In this document: positions 40,918-51,865 of the stretch, piece by piece
Numbering within the stretch: the stretch's first letter is position 1
Layout: each line of letters opens with the position of its first letter
NCBI GenBank assembly: GCA_951804985.1
Contig: OX638135.1
Span: forward strand, 39,654,002 to 39,718,001
Direction: 5' to 3'
DNA length: 64,000 bases
Origin: Dryomyza anilis
Taxonomy: Eukaryota > Arthropoda > Insecta > Diptera > Dryomyzidae
The notes under the pieces: model-generated
Seen by the model: only the letters and a program-made list of their open reading frames with translations
Told to the model about the DNA's origin: nothing
Database searches by the model: none
Program-made: the position numbers and the translations under genes

Positions 40918-42083
40918 CTGCGGCTTTGTTGTTTTTCAGCCGAGCAATGGCTGTTCTGACCTCATCATGGTCGGGTGGCGGAATCTCAACGTCGTCATCA
41001 AGTACTGGGGTTGTCGGGTTTACTTCTCTATCGGTAGAATTGCGGTCATCATCACCGGTCAGCAGTTTAGAGAAGTGATCCCTCCATATCTTCACTGTGC
41101 TCTGGATATCTGTCAATAGATTCCCGTTCTCATCTTTACAAGAAGAGGGTCCGGATTTTAAACCTCCGGCTAGGCGTCTTATTTTCTCGAAGAATTTTCG
41201 AGCCTCATTCCTGTCCCCATGCATCTCAATCTCCTCACACTCACGTCTTTCTGCATCGCTTTTTTACGTCTGAAAAGACGTATCTCTTCCCTCCTCTTCT
41301 CTTTGTATCGCTCCTTCGCAGCTCGCGTAGCTACTGACTGCAGGGTAGATTTGTACGCAGCGTCTTTCTCTGCAGTGACCGCGCGACACTCTTGGTCATA
41401 CCACTGATTCCTCAGGGGGCGTTGGAATCCAAGCACCTCTTCGGCAGCCGTACGCATAGAGCAGGAGATATGGTTCCACTGCGCGCTTATATCATCGAGA
41501 GGAGGAGTGCTTTGCCTAAGCAGGTGTGAGAGTCGAGAGGAAAAGGCTTGCGTTGTCTGTTGTGATTGCGGCTTTCCGACGTCTAGCTTTCTCTGCGTTT
41601 GGTTCCGTACGTTCTTCGCAGCGCTTAAGCGTGTGCGGACCTTGGCTGCTTCAAGGTAATGATCCGAGTCCATATTGGCACCTCGGATAGTGCGTACGTC
41701 CATCACGCTCGAAGCGTGCCTTCCGTCAATCACAATCCAAATTCGTGTCTCTCCGCATGGCAGCTGTAGTAGATATCATAGGACGCTTGTTTCGAACAGG
41801 CCTGTCACGTCCATCGCATCTCCTGGATAGCGGTGATGTCAGCCTTATATTATTCGAGGACATCTGCCAGCTGGATAGAGGCACCTTCCCTATAAAGGGT
41901 CCGGACATTCCAGGTGCATATCCGTAAATCATGGTCCTTAAAACGTTTGCGTGGGTCGTCATCGTTGTAATCGGTCGTTATCCGAGGCTTCTTTTTTGTT
42001 TTCATTGGGCGCATAGGTTTTTCCGTGGTGGGACCCACACCCAACGCACGAACCCTCCTCACTCTGAGGGAGATGCTCTCCAC
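40898..42083 (-). pseudogene. RTE endonuclease and linker, internal deletion
   Basis: On the minus strand, 42083-41850 reads the N-terminal part (MRPMKTKKKPRITTDYNDDD…ICTWNVRTLYREGASIQ). Near 41735 the sequence jumps from the 'RRDTNLD' region to the 'VIDGRHASSVMDVRT' region. About 420 bp, holding the GDFNA motif, are missing. The linker follows in two overlapping frames (41733-41179 and 41224-40898; KYKSTLQSVATRAAKERY, 'DDVEIPPPDHDEVRTAIARL'). It cannot make an active endonuclease. Confidence 0.8.
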
Positions 42084-42236
42084 GTTTCTACTCGTGAGTT
42101 ATGTTATAAATTTGGCTTACCTTGACACTCTCCGTATTTGCGTATGCGACACATGCATTCGCTGCTTCCTTCGTTTACTTGCCTAAGTACCTATGCTGCT
42201 GTGAAGCGATATTTCTTTATGTTATTGCTTCTTTTT

Positions 42237-42251
42237 ATAAATATATATATA

Positions 42252-42327
<76 letters not shown>
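42237..42327. repeat. (AT)n microsatellite, about 90 bp
   Basis: AT dinucleotide run with one TTT interruption near 42254. The Tyr-Ile frames on either strand here are artefacts of it. Confidence 0.95.
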
Positions 42328-42330
<3 letters not shown>

Positions 42331-42551
42331 ACGGAGGGTGCGGGCCGGGAAAGTCTGCGGAGGCGACAGTTCCTGTCCTCGTACCAACGTTAACAATTAT
42401 TTTTGCCTTTTCTGTATGGACACTAGCCGCCAGAGCCAATTTGTCTACAGGCGTCCAAGTGTCAGACAATATTTAAAATAAATAAAAAGGTCGGAGCGTT
42501 TTTTATTTTGATCTTTATTGAACGACCGCAAAAATGGAATGACTAATTTTT

Positions 42552-43243
42552 ATACCCTACACTAAGAGTGAAAGGGTATATTAAGTTTGGTACGCCGTTT
42601 GTAACACCCTGAAAAAAGCATCTCCGGTATGGAAAAGTACATATATTCTTGATCAGCATGACCTCCTGAGTCGATTTAACGATGTCCGTCTGTCTTTCTG
42701 TCCGTATGTCCTTCTGTCTGTCTGTTGAAATCACGATTACAGAATAAGTTGAAGAGCTAGAGCAATGAAACTTTAAATTTAGATTACTTATATATCTAAG
42801 CTGTCTGAACAAGAACAAATTGGCATGATTGGTCTATTGTGACCTGAGAACCGACCACTTAATTTCAAATACCTCATATAAAATTTACATCTACAAATCA
42901 ATTTTACTGTATACGTGCATAGGTAAACTTTTGTTGGTAAAATATATATTGACATTATGCTCAATAATGTTTTCCCACGAAACGACTTGTGGTTTCCAAA
43001 AAAAAAAAACGAAATTCGGTACACCTACCCATTTGTAAATATGGGTATCAAATGAAAGAAAATTCTTCAGGGATGGAAAGTTTGTAGTTATTTTCAGGAT
43101 TCGTATACCCTGGTGACCTATATATCACTTTAAATGGTAACCACACATGTGTAAGGTATTTTGATAATCCTATCATAATAACACATACTATAAAATGACC
43201 CTACTTTAAAATTTCCCATGTGATCTAACCTTCCCAACTGGTT
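42552..43243 (+). repeat. 'ATACCCTACAC' repeat, copy 6
   Basis: The fullest plus-strand copy: ATACCCTACACTAAGAG at 42552, a TCTGTCTTTCTGTCCG-rich stretch, GATTACTTATATATCTAAGC, a GAAACGACTTGTGG block after a poly-A tract, ACACATGTGTAAGGTAT near 43143, and end CCCAACTGGTTA. The TATAGTCGG hairpin is deleted in this copy. Confidence 0.75.
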
Positions 43244-43799
43244 AATTTATAATTTAAGTGCAACCAACGACTGTATAATTTTGAGACAATTTTGAACAGT
43301 TATAACCATTAACATTATTTGAGTACTTTTGTACATGCAAAATATTGAGCATAGCATAAACCGGTTTTCATGATCTAAGCGACTGAGAAAAACATAGAAT
43401 GATTTAATGAGAAAGCAACTAGAGAGTAACTAACATTAGTAGTGAGAGTGAAATGAACGTTACAGTCGTGGCTGATAAATTAAACATAATTTTAACAATA
43501 TAATATTTCAATGCGTTATTAAACAATTAATGAACATAATAATAGAATAATAATAATATTATGACTCCGCTAAAACATATTTTTTTTTCACAATTAAATT
43601 CTTATATTCTTTCTTCCAAAAGTTCTTTTATTTTATATTTAAAACAATGTAAACCCTATTTTAAATTTTTATTTTATTTTTATTATATATTTTAAAACCT
43701 TTATGGGTAAATTTAAACTATTTTGAATAAATTATTTTTATATATTTATTTGGTAAATTAGTATTTCGACGACTTCGGTTTTTTAATTTTGTCGTTTGA
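43244..43799. other. AT-rich stretch, nothing assigned
   Basis: Very AT-rich. No frame, TIR pair or known repeat seen. Confidence 0.5.
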
Positions 43800-44340
43800 C
43801 TTTCGTCCTTCAATTCATATTCACGCGGCGCACATACATTTTCAGTGAGTGATTCTTGCTGTCATTTTATTTCCGGGCTCATTCACACACTTACGTTTTT
43901 TTGTTTGTTTTTGTCTAAGTTTTGTCCGACAGTACGCACAGTCCTGTTCGTTTTTATGCCTCTGTTCTCATTTCCTAACCGGTTCGCTCTCTTCATGCCG
44001 ATCTGTCAACCTGTCAAATGAAAATGTGCACGCCGCCATTATTTCATCATTTTCGCAACGTGTTAGTCGCGGCCGCCTGTTTTTTTTCGCAATTGAAATA
44101 ATTTAATTAATTTTTGTTTACCCAATTAAATATTGATTTGGGCATCTCTTATCGCGCTATAAAGTGTATAAAGTGCTATAACGTGTATAAAGTGTATATA
44201 TCTGCACCCAACCAAAAACAACAAAGTGTTAGTGTAGTTTTTTTTGCCATTGGTCGCCCCTCTTCCTAAATATGGATACGTGAGGACCATGAGACGCCCC
44301 CAACACACTGTAAGAACAGTGATGGATTAATTCAAATATA
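43800..44340 (+). other. Compositionally distinct island; possible promoter/5' exon or LINE 5' end
   Basis: GC-richer than its surroundings and not matching any repeat in the window. It has TTTTCAGTGAGTGATTC (initiator-like TCAGT) near 43840, a purine-poor leader, a short repeat of TATAAAGTG/TATAACGTG units at about 44158-44200, then ATGAGACGCCCCCAACACACT followed by GTAAGA, a good splice-donor match (44309). That could be a first coding exon (MRRPQHT…) of a host gene whose remainder lies outside the window. It could equally be the 5' end of an unrecognised LINE. Not resolved. Confidence 0.3.
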
Positions 44341-44349
44341 TGGATTACT

Positions 44350-45019
44350 AACTAGACCCGTGCACGACACGTGCAAAGATTTTGCGAATGCAAGTATATG
44401 GAGTGATTTTATTAATATAAAGAACATTTTTCATTATTTATTTTCGCTAGTCTTATTGAGTTTGTTGAGAGGGTTTCTAACATACATATATTTTCCAAAT
44501 TTTAAGTAAATTTGGAATATTAAAAATGGGCGTAAAAGTGGGTGCATCGACGAAACCAATATAGTGATCTTTTTCTGGGTTTAAAGGATATATATTCTAA
44601 ATCTTAACGAAACCCATGGAGAGGTTTCATATTTAGTTTTGGTGTGGTGAAATTTAGTGAGATTTAAGTAACATCCAAATTTAAAGTTTAGTTAAAATCG
44701 ATAGCATTAGGGTTGAGATATAGCGTATTCAATTTTTGGGTTCCTCGGATGCAACTCCCCTTTGTCCAATCTGGTTTATTTATGGCTTAGGATACTTCAT
44801 GGACGTTTTAAAATATTAATGCAAATTTTTAGAAAAATACGTTCTCGGTTTTGCCATGAATTTGAAATATACACCAAAAATAAAAATCGGTTTAAAAGTG
44901 GTCAACGAAAACTATATAGTGACTTTCTCCTGGGTATATCCTTTATTCCAAATTTAAAGAAAATCCGTGCACAGGTGTACATTTGCATAGCGCAGAAACA
45001 AACAAACGGAAATGAGTTT
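44350..45019 (-). repeat. Unclassified interspersed repeat (ACCCGTGCACG type)
   Basis: Read on minus, it has 'CCGTTTGTTTGTTTCTGCGC', 'GCACGGATTTTCTTTAAATTTGG' and ends near 'GCACGTGTCGTGCACGGGTC'. This layout is common in non-coding insect repeats (often ascribed to Helitrons or RTE-driven elements). Neither TIRs nor target duplications were found, so the class is open. Confidence 0.35.
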
Positions 45020-45020
45020 T

Positions 45021-47004
45021 ATATATGAGGCGTTGAAAGTCATAGTGGTGTAAGTCACACTTTGTTTATTTCGAGAAACAAGGGGTTTTACTAGATATCT
45101 TATAGTATATTCCTCAAACGTATTTTAGTACTTAGATTGGTTATAATATATTATTATGACATTGCTCTAACTAGTGCAATACTAAATATACACAAAAAAT
45201 AGTTATATACCACGGTTATAATAGTTCAAAATTTAGTTTCATTTGAAATGAAAAAATAAGAAGTGCAATTGTTTATTGACCAATAAGTATCACAAAATAT
45301 TTACAAAATTATTATTTTTTTTTTTCTATTTACTCATAATATCTAGCTGTATCTTGTGTTATATTCGAATTTGCGATAGCCCATGTGTGTAAGTAAAAAT
45401 CTCGCATTTAAAGACGACCAACCTTTTATTATAAGTCATAGTGGTGAAAGTCCACCCATTTTTGTTTTGATAAATACACAATTTTTTACCGCATTATTTA
45501 CATAAAATATAATGTCAAGGCGTACATACATACAGGTAAGGCGTACATACATTTGACTTACCTATCCATTAACTAGAACCAGCGTAATCTTGATAAATCA
45601 GAAGACTATCTGAATTTGCAAACAAAACTAGTATTTTGTTAAAAAGTAAAAACAGAGTATATTTTTAGGATGTAATTTTTTTAGTTTAATTAATACACGC
45701 ACCAAAACCAAATTACCAAATTGGAGTGGAAAACAAAATTAACATTTTTTTGAAAGTCATAATATTATTTATATAATTGCCGATTTGTCATCGCAGTGAA
45801 TTTGTCATTTAATTTGTGGCCATTAGAATGCACGTAGACACATCAAATTTTGTTCATAGATAAGATTACATATGGGCATTTCCAGAAAAACGTCAACCAC
45901 GACCGAAAAATTCAAAATGCTCAAATCTTTGAAATAACGATGGATTTGGAATCTTAAATATCTAAATCTAAATATCTGAAAAAATGTCTATTCCGTTAAC
46001 GATAACGTATAAAAAAATACTCATAAAGTTACGTTACTATGAAATATGTAAATATACCAGTTTTTCATGTATTTTGAGTAACCAAATTAATTTACTTTAA
46101 AGGCATACGCATACAGATACAAAATATTATTTTCTGTTTTTTTTTTTTTGGTAATATTAATAATTATTTCTAAAACTTAGGGCCTGTGCCAATCTGTAAC
46201 TTTTTACTCGATGAAAATAAGTTGAATATAAATTTTGTTTGGTGAAACAAAATTTTCCAACCATTGAAACCAACCATTGAAAAATGATTTGGAAAATGTT
46301 TGAATTTTGATTAATAATTGAATTGATTGAAAATTTAAAAACTTAAAAAACATCTGGATATTTGAATAGTACATCACTTTTCATTTCGTGATAATGATTA
46401 CTGATATTGTCATATACACAATTATTTAAAAAAAAAATCGTACGCAAATTTTTATACGGAACTTCCGGAATTATTCTGCGATTTATTATAAAATAATAAA
46501 ATAAGCTTTAGGAACAAAGTGCATGTATACAAAAATAAAGTAAATTGTCTCAGCTATGTTCAGAGAAAATTCAAAAAAATATATTTTATGTAAAAAGAAT
46601 TTTTAGAAATACTGAATTCTATACTGAATTTTTTGTCCCGTCCAGAATTTTTCTGTGCTTTATTATGAAAAAACTACTTAACGCAAAATTCGCTGACTTT
46701 TTGGAATATCCATATGAACCTCGATATTTACTTCCGTTTTTGTCCCGTCCAGAACGCCCATTATTTTATTTATATCTTTTGATCTACCGTAAAGAATTAT
46801 CTAATTTTTTGCAGATGTTTAGTCCTATTTAAATACTACATCACTACAAATCAAGTAAATTCATTAATTTTCCTTCAAGATATTCAAGTTTTAAGCGTAC
46901 AAATGTCCCGTCCGGAACCCCAGGAAATGCCCATATTCTGCATCTAAATTCATTTTTTCGCAAAATGGACTTACACCACTATGAATTTAAACGCCTCATA
47001 TATA
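45021..47004. mobile_element. DNA element with inverted ends of about 36 bp
   Basis: ATATATGAGGCGTT…TCATAGTGGTGTAAGTC at 45021-45056 is mirrored at about 46968-47004, with roughly three mismatches and small gaps. A related internal motif, TCATAGTGGTGAAAGTCC, lies at about 45438. The AT-rich 1.9-kb interior has no recognisable transposase and includes another inverted-end segment at 45874-46932. A TA or ATATAT duplication at the edge is possible but ambiguous. Superfamily not assigned. Confidence 0.55.
45874..46932. mobile_element. Inner segment with GGGCATTTCC inverted ends
   Basis: GGGCATTTCC at 45874 and its complement ending at 46932 are flanked on both sides by ATAT (45870-45873 and 46933-46936). 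The interior has three copies of a TTCTGGACGGGACA-type motif (minus sense) at about 46636, 46741 and 46905, and these cluster toward the right end. It could be a separate insertion or a subterminal part of the 45021-47004 element. Confidence 0.4.
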
Positions 47005-47039
47005 GAATATATATATAAACAAATAATCCTTATTTAATA

Positions 47040-47103
47040 ATTTCAAAGTGACATTTGGAGTTAAAAATGGTGTTGTGACACCAAAAAGGTTGGGAACCAC
47101 TGC
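47040..47103 (-). mobile_element. hAT (Charlie-like) terminus
   Basis: On minus, 47103 begins CAGTGGTTCCCAACCTTTTT followed by GGTGTCACAACACC, the kind of end seen in Charlie-like hAT elements. The opposite end was not found, so only the terminus is called. Confidence 0.4.
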
Positions 47104-47445
47104 ACTAGACTATTTCAAATAATAATGAAAATGTTCCACGCGAAAAATTGCAGTGATCGTACTCTTTTGATCTTGATGGCCCATTAACGAGATATATGTC
47201 ATACGGTGCAAAGCTTCCAACAAATATTTTCCCATTAAAATTCCATTGAGGGGCGTACATACCCTGGCAAAAAAAACAGACATTTTGAAAATTGGGAAAA
47301 AATGGATTCAATTTTGCACCACGATATATCAATCTATCAAATTACGCTATACAAATTAAACATATACGTAACTGATCTACCACTTTTTTCTCAGAAAGTG
47401 TGATCATAAACTGAAGATCTTGGAACAAAAACGGAAAAGAAGCAA

Positions 47446-48072
47446 AACCAGTTGGGAAGGTTAGATCACACGGCAAATTTTAAAGTAGGTGTTATTATGA
47501 TAGTTAGGATTATCAAAATTATAGTCGGTCTAAGCCGACTATTAATACCCTACACATATGTGTGGTTACCATTCAAAGTGGTATATAGGTCACCAAGGTA
47601 TACGAATCCTGAAAATAACTACAAACTTTCCATCGCTGAAGAATTTCCCTTCATTTGATACCCATATTTACAAATGGGTAGGTGCACCGAATTTCGATAT
47701 TTTTTTTTGGAAACCACAAGTCGTTTCGCCGAAAAACATCATTTTCATGTATTAGAGCATGATGTCAATATATATTTGACCAAAAAGAGTTTTCCTAAGC
47801 ACGTATACAGTAATATTGATTTGTAGATGTAAATTTTATATGAGGTATTTGAACATAAGTGGTCGGTTCAGACAGCTTAGATATATAAGTAATCTAAATC
47901 TAAAGTTTCATTGCTCTAGCTCTTCTACTTTTTCTGTAATCGTGAATTCAACAGACAGGAGATCATGCTGATCAAGAATATATATACTTTTCCATACCGG
48001 AGATGCTTCCTTCTGGGTGTTACAAACGGCGTACCAAACTGAATATACCCTTTCACTCTTAGTGTAGGGTAT
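47446..48072 (-). repeat. 'ATACCCTACAC' repeat, copy 7, complete
   Basis: A minus-strand copy from 48072 (ATACCCTACACTAAGAG) to 47446 (CCCAACTGG). All landmarks are present: the GGTATGGAAAAGTATATATA stretch, GAAACGACTTGTGG, ACACATATGTGTAGGGTAT at 47545-47563, and the TAGTCGG…CCGACTATA hairpin at 47521-47545. A short perfect-order copy helpful for defining the family ends. Confidence 0.8.
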
Positions 48073-48499
48073 AAAAAAACCTAGAGTATTTCAATGCATT
48101 TTTTCAATTTTAAATTACTATTGGGTTTTTTGAGATATGACAAATTGGGTTTTTTGAGTTATGACAATCTTGTAGTAAATGAGCAAAATTTATTATATCA
48201 TGTCTAATATTTTTTCAGTCGACTTTTTTTTCGTAAATAACTCTGCCCGCTAAATCGTTTAAATAAATCGATATGCCTTATAAAAATAAGGCATAGGTGA
48301 ATACTAAAGCTAGAGTCACACGATTGATGCACAGCATCAACAATCAACACAATTTTGGTGAATTTTCAAACATATGAATTTTCAATTGTAACAACAGAAA
48401 ATTATATTTTTAAGTCAGTTTCAGTACAAAAATTTTAAATTCATCAATCAAATGTGTCAATTTTTGTTTAGACATCAAAAACATACATCAATCTTATTT

Positions 48500-48603
48500 T
48501 ATAAGTTCCGTTTCTAGTGAAAAAAAATTAAGGGTCCGGTTCCATCCAAAAATGTTAAAACGATTTTGGTAACGTATCGGTTCCGGTTCTTTGCGGTCTC
48601 TGA
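48500..48603. repeat. GGTTCC-rich hAT-like repeat fragment
   Basis: Motifs GGGTCCGGTTCC and CGGTTCCGGTTCTTTGCGG end at TCTCTG, almost the same end as at 4200-4218 (GGTTCTTTGCGTTCCCTG). It is probably one end of a hAT-2-like element. Confidence 0.5.
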
Positions 48604-50783
48604 TTTTAACTTCGATATTTATTTGCACAACACAACGCAATTTTAACCAACAACACTGTTTGTAATTTGCAAAACAGCTGATTTAGCGATGCCTGATTTT
48701 TTGAAAATTAACTTTTATAGAGTTAAAAAAATGTGAAAAGTGTACATACAAGTATAGTTTTAACTGTAAATAATAAAGAACTGTGTAGACATATTTTGTA
48801 TTTAAAGTATTTTTTACAACTTTATTTTCTGAAATGTTAAAGATAATCAAAAATGCATACAAAAATTCTGGCCATGTTGTAAAAATATATCCAATACCAA
48901 AAAAAAAAATTACCTGAGAACAAATGATGTTCGCGATAGGTCTGAATATGTATTTAATTATTCCGCGTGGTCACATCCGCATCTTTGCGGATGTTTTAGT
49001 TTATATAAAATATTATCATACATATGAATTTTCAATGCTCTTTTCTGTTTATTGAATTTTAAATCAATTAAATATGTTATATACATTTTCAGTACACCAA
49101 TGATCATATCGTCACTGTCATGCCAAAGGAGCGAATGTGCATTTTTAAAAATGTTGGGAAATCAAATTTTAAAGTTGAAGTGCTCTAAAAATTAGTAATT
49201 TTTTTTTTCAATTTTGTTTGTTATTTTGGTTTAATCATCAATTGTTATAACGTATATAAAATATATTTGGATTTGGATGACTTATAAATAAGCATATTGA
49301 GAGGCTATATCCTAACTAAAATGAAAATATTTTTCTTTTTATTACAAGCTTTTATTTAACTTCACTTGTTTTATCATGAATAAAATTCCTCAAGGAATTT
49401 TTACCCTTGCTGGAAAATAAGTATCGTGAACAAACCAGGAAATATTGTGTTTGGTAATCCACTCCATCGTATTTTTTGTTGGCTAATGGCTATGTTGGCT
49501 AATATATGAATCAACTCATTATCAGTTTCTCTACAGATTTCATTCAGTAGTGGTCCAAGTGTTTTCGATTTCGTGGTTTATATCCAATTCTTAAATTTTA
49601 CAAAAAATGTATCGTACTCTGAAAATCTCAAATATATTTCCAATGATATAATTCGAAAAATTTACAATGAAGTAGTCAAATCAAAAATAATTTTCGCGTA
49701 TGTTTAAAAAAAAAAACACTTGACTAATTCGTTTTTTTTTTTACAAAGTAACCAACGCTCAGGGGATGCCCCCTATACATGCAAATGCGTAGTGTTGATC
49801 GTAAGAAGGGATGATAGGTTAAAGGGAGGGGGAAAGATGGAGTAGTGTCGGTGAATGTTTGTTTTGAACTTGCCAATATCAAAAATGTCGGGAAAAACGG
49901 ACGCAGGGAGATTGTTCCACAAAAAAAAAATTATATTTGTTTGCCAAAATCGAAATTTTAATGATATTCGGTCGTTCGAATTACGTCACATGAAAATTTA
50001 ACTGACACAGAAAATAAGAAAAACCAAAATTAAAATCAAAAATATTTTTTAATAAACAACTTTTTTAAGGAGTACATTTTAATAAGAATTAAAATGAAAA
50101 CGTGGACTAGTGACGAATCCACAGGGGGGGCGTTCGCCCCCCCTAAGACGCCATGATTTTGTCAAAAATTTATATTTTTTAAGAAATATTATTACAAAAG
50201 TAGTAAATTTTATACTACCCTGAGTACAACTCTGCGTTTATTTTCAAAATATATCAATAAACACAGTTAAAAAGTATCTGTAATTCATTATTTAAAAGTT
50301 GTCATCTTTTTTTTTATTAGATGAAAACACATATTGTGTAAAGTGCTTGAATTTAATGGCACAAAAAGAAACCATGAAGAACTTGCAACATCGAATAATA
50401 AACTTTAAAAATAACACATTATTTTGCTTCATCTTCGTTTGTTGAAGGTAAATGTGTGCAAATAAGTTATAAATCCACTACTATTTTTGAGTTACTTGAA
50501 ACTTAGCACTCATCGGATAATTTCGATGAAATTCAACATTTTGCACGTAAACCATTAGTTAATTATGGAAAAACTGGATCTCATTTAAATGTAATAAAAT
50601 GCTTGTTGTAGTGGTTAAGTCGTTTTTAAAACCTCTAACACAAACATCACAAACTTAATAAGAAATTATGGTCCAAAAGTTATAAAACTGATTTTGGTGG
50701 TCAACACCTAAATTTTTATTTTTATTGGATGCATTTGTGGCGCTGATTCCGAAGCATCAGTTTTGTCAAAATGGCTATATTGT
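48604..50783. other. AT-rich stretch with small hairpins, no gene seen
   Basis: No coding frame or element ends were recognised. A CATCCGCA-TCTT-TGCGGATG hairpin lies near 48977. A GC-richer stretch at about 49745-49915 (CAGGGGATGCCCCCTATACA…) may be debris of a LINE, and a perfect GC-rich palindrome is at 50124-50143. Confidence 0.45.
50124..50143. repeat. Perfect GC palindrome in AT-rich DNA
   Basis: Seven G, CG, TT-centred, then CG and seven C: a 20-bp perfect inverted repeat (GGGGGGGCG / CGCCCCCCC). Role unknown. Confidence 0.8.
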
Positions 50784-51340
50784 CAAATTGGCTATTTTTG
50801 AGATATGGGCCATTTTTCAATTTCTCATTATTTTGGTCTTCTTTTATTTTTTAAATTCCAACAAAAGAAAATAATGAAAATGTTTTTCGATATTAAATGC
50901 ATACAAATATCGCGCTACAATACAAAAATTTGAGTTAATGCGTGAAAAAATTTGTTTGCGAGATATAAGCAAAAGAAATTCAAATTTGTTTAAAAAGTTG
51001 AAAATTTTGGTAATAAAATACTATTTTACTTAGTGAAAAAATATTTGTATGAAATTCTGTTGCACCAGAATTTCATACAATCCAGAATTTCATAAAACCT
51101 CATTTATATAATAAAGTTTTTCATACATAGCATTTTTATTTTGTTGAAAAATATTGAACTACTTTTGCTTATATCTCGCAAAAAAAATGTTCACGCATAA
51201 AACAAAAAATGTATTTTATGGCGCAAGGTTTTCTGCGTCTTATATCGAAAAGATAATTTCATATTTTTCTTTTATTTGAATTTTAAAAATAAAAGAAAAT
51301 TAAAATAATGGGAGATTGTAAAAACTAGAGCCAATTTGAC
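50784..51340. repeat. Large imperfect palindrome (fold-back), about 557 bp
   Basis: The left arm (50784-50975) and right arm (51162-51340) are inverse copies with many small differences. Anchors are TGCGAGATATAAGCAAAAG (left) against its complement at 51162-51180, and TCAAATTGGCT at 50784 against its complement near 51328-51339. The centre carries a tight hairpin, TATGAAATTCTG…CAGAATTTCATA (51049-51078), whose midpoint coincides with that of the whole structure. An old fold-back or snap-back duplication. Confidence 0.65.
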
Positions 51341-51552
51341 TAAACTCATGCCATTTTCGGAATTATCTCTACAAATGTATCCAATATTTCCTGTAATTTT
51401 TACACCATGTCAAAATTTGAATTTTGTCGGGCAGTGTAATGCAGCAATACTGAAAAATATAGCTTTACTATATTTTTTTTATTGTCATATAATTTTTTCT
51501 GACGTTTGAACTGCGTACATTAATTGTCTATAAATAACAAGATAATGTAAAT

Positions 51553-51865
51553 TAGGGCCTAAAAGTTACATTGTGCTGCTAGAGTTTACCACAAAAAATT
51601 ATAGTAAAAAAAAATTAATGTCCTGTATTCGCACATTGCAGATGAAGTTAAAAATACTTTTTTAATCCATATTTTTATTTTTTTACCATATAAATCAAGT
51701 AGAGGTTGTCCTCCTAAAATTTTACCAATATTGAATAAAATCTTAAGCTCGAGCATCCTCCTTGAAGTTGAAAACACCCACCAAAATGTTAATTATTATT
51801 TATTTTTTTTCGACTCAAATTTTTTGTGGTAAACTCTAGCAGCACAATGTAACTTTTAGGCCCTA
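51553..51865. mobile_element. 313-bp MITE with 48-bp perfect inverted ends
   Basis: TAGGGCCTAAAAGTTACATT… at 51553-51600 is the exact complement of 51818-51865. The outermost TA on each side could be the target duplication (TA|GGGCC…GGCCC|TA), as in Tc1/mariner-type elements. The interior is AT-rich without coding sense. Perfect arms suggest recent origin. Confidence 0.7.

Larger units (their letters stand above)
39471..42085 (-). mobile_element. RTE-clade LINE, minus strand, 5'-truncated
   Basis: Same family as 16366-19376, inverted. The 3' tail (CTTAC repeats read on plus, 39471-39484) lies left and the 5' leader right. A 9-bp target duplication TTCTACTCG lies at 39462-39470 and 42086-42094 (11 bp if one mismatch is allowed). 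It begins within the leader (CATCTCCCTCAGAGTGAGG), so it is 5'-truncated by about 250 bp relative to copy D. It keeps the region before the RT fingers that copy D lost, but lost the endonuclease centre. Confidence 0.88.

Noticed and set aside
42122..42476. Frames rich in Tyr-Ile on both strands
   Set aside because: They are translations of the AT microsatellite.
46545..46832. 95-residue frame within the inverted-end element
   Set aside because: Phe/Tyr/Leu-rich. Includes repeats of the CCCGTCCAGAA motif; no transposase signature.
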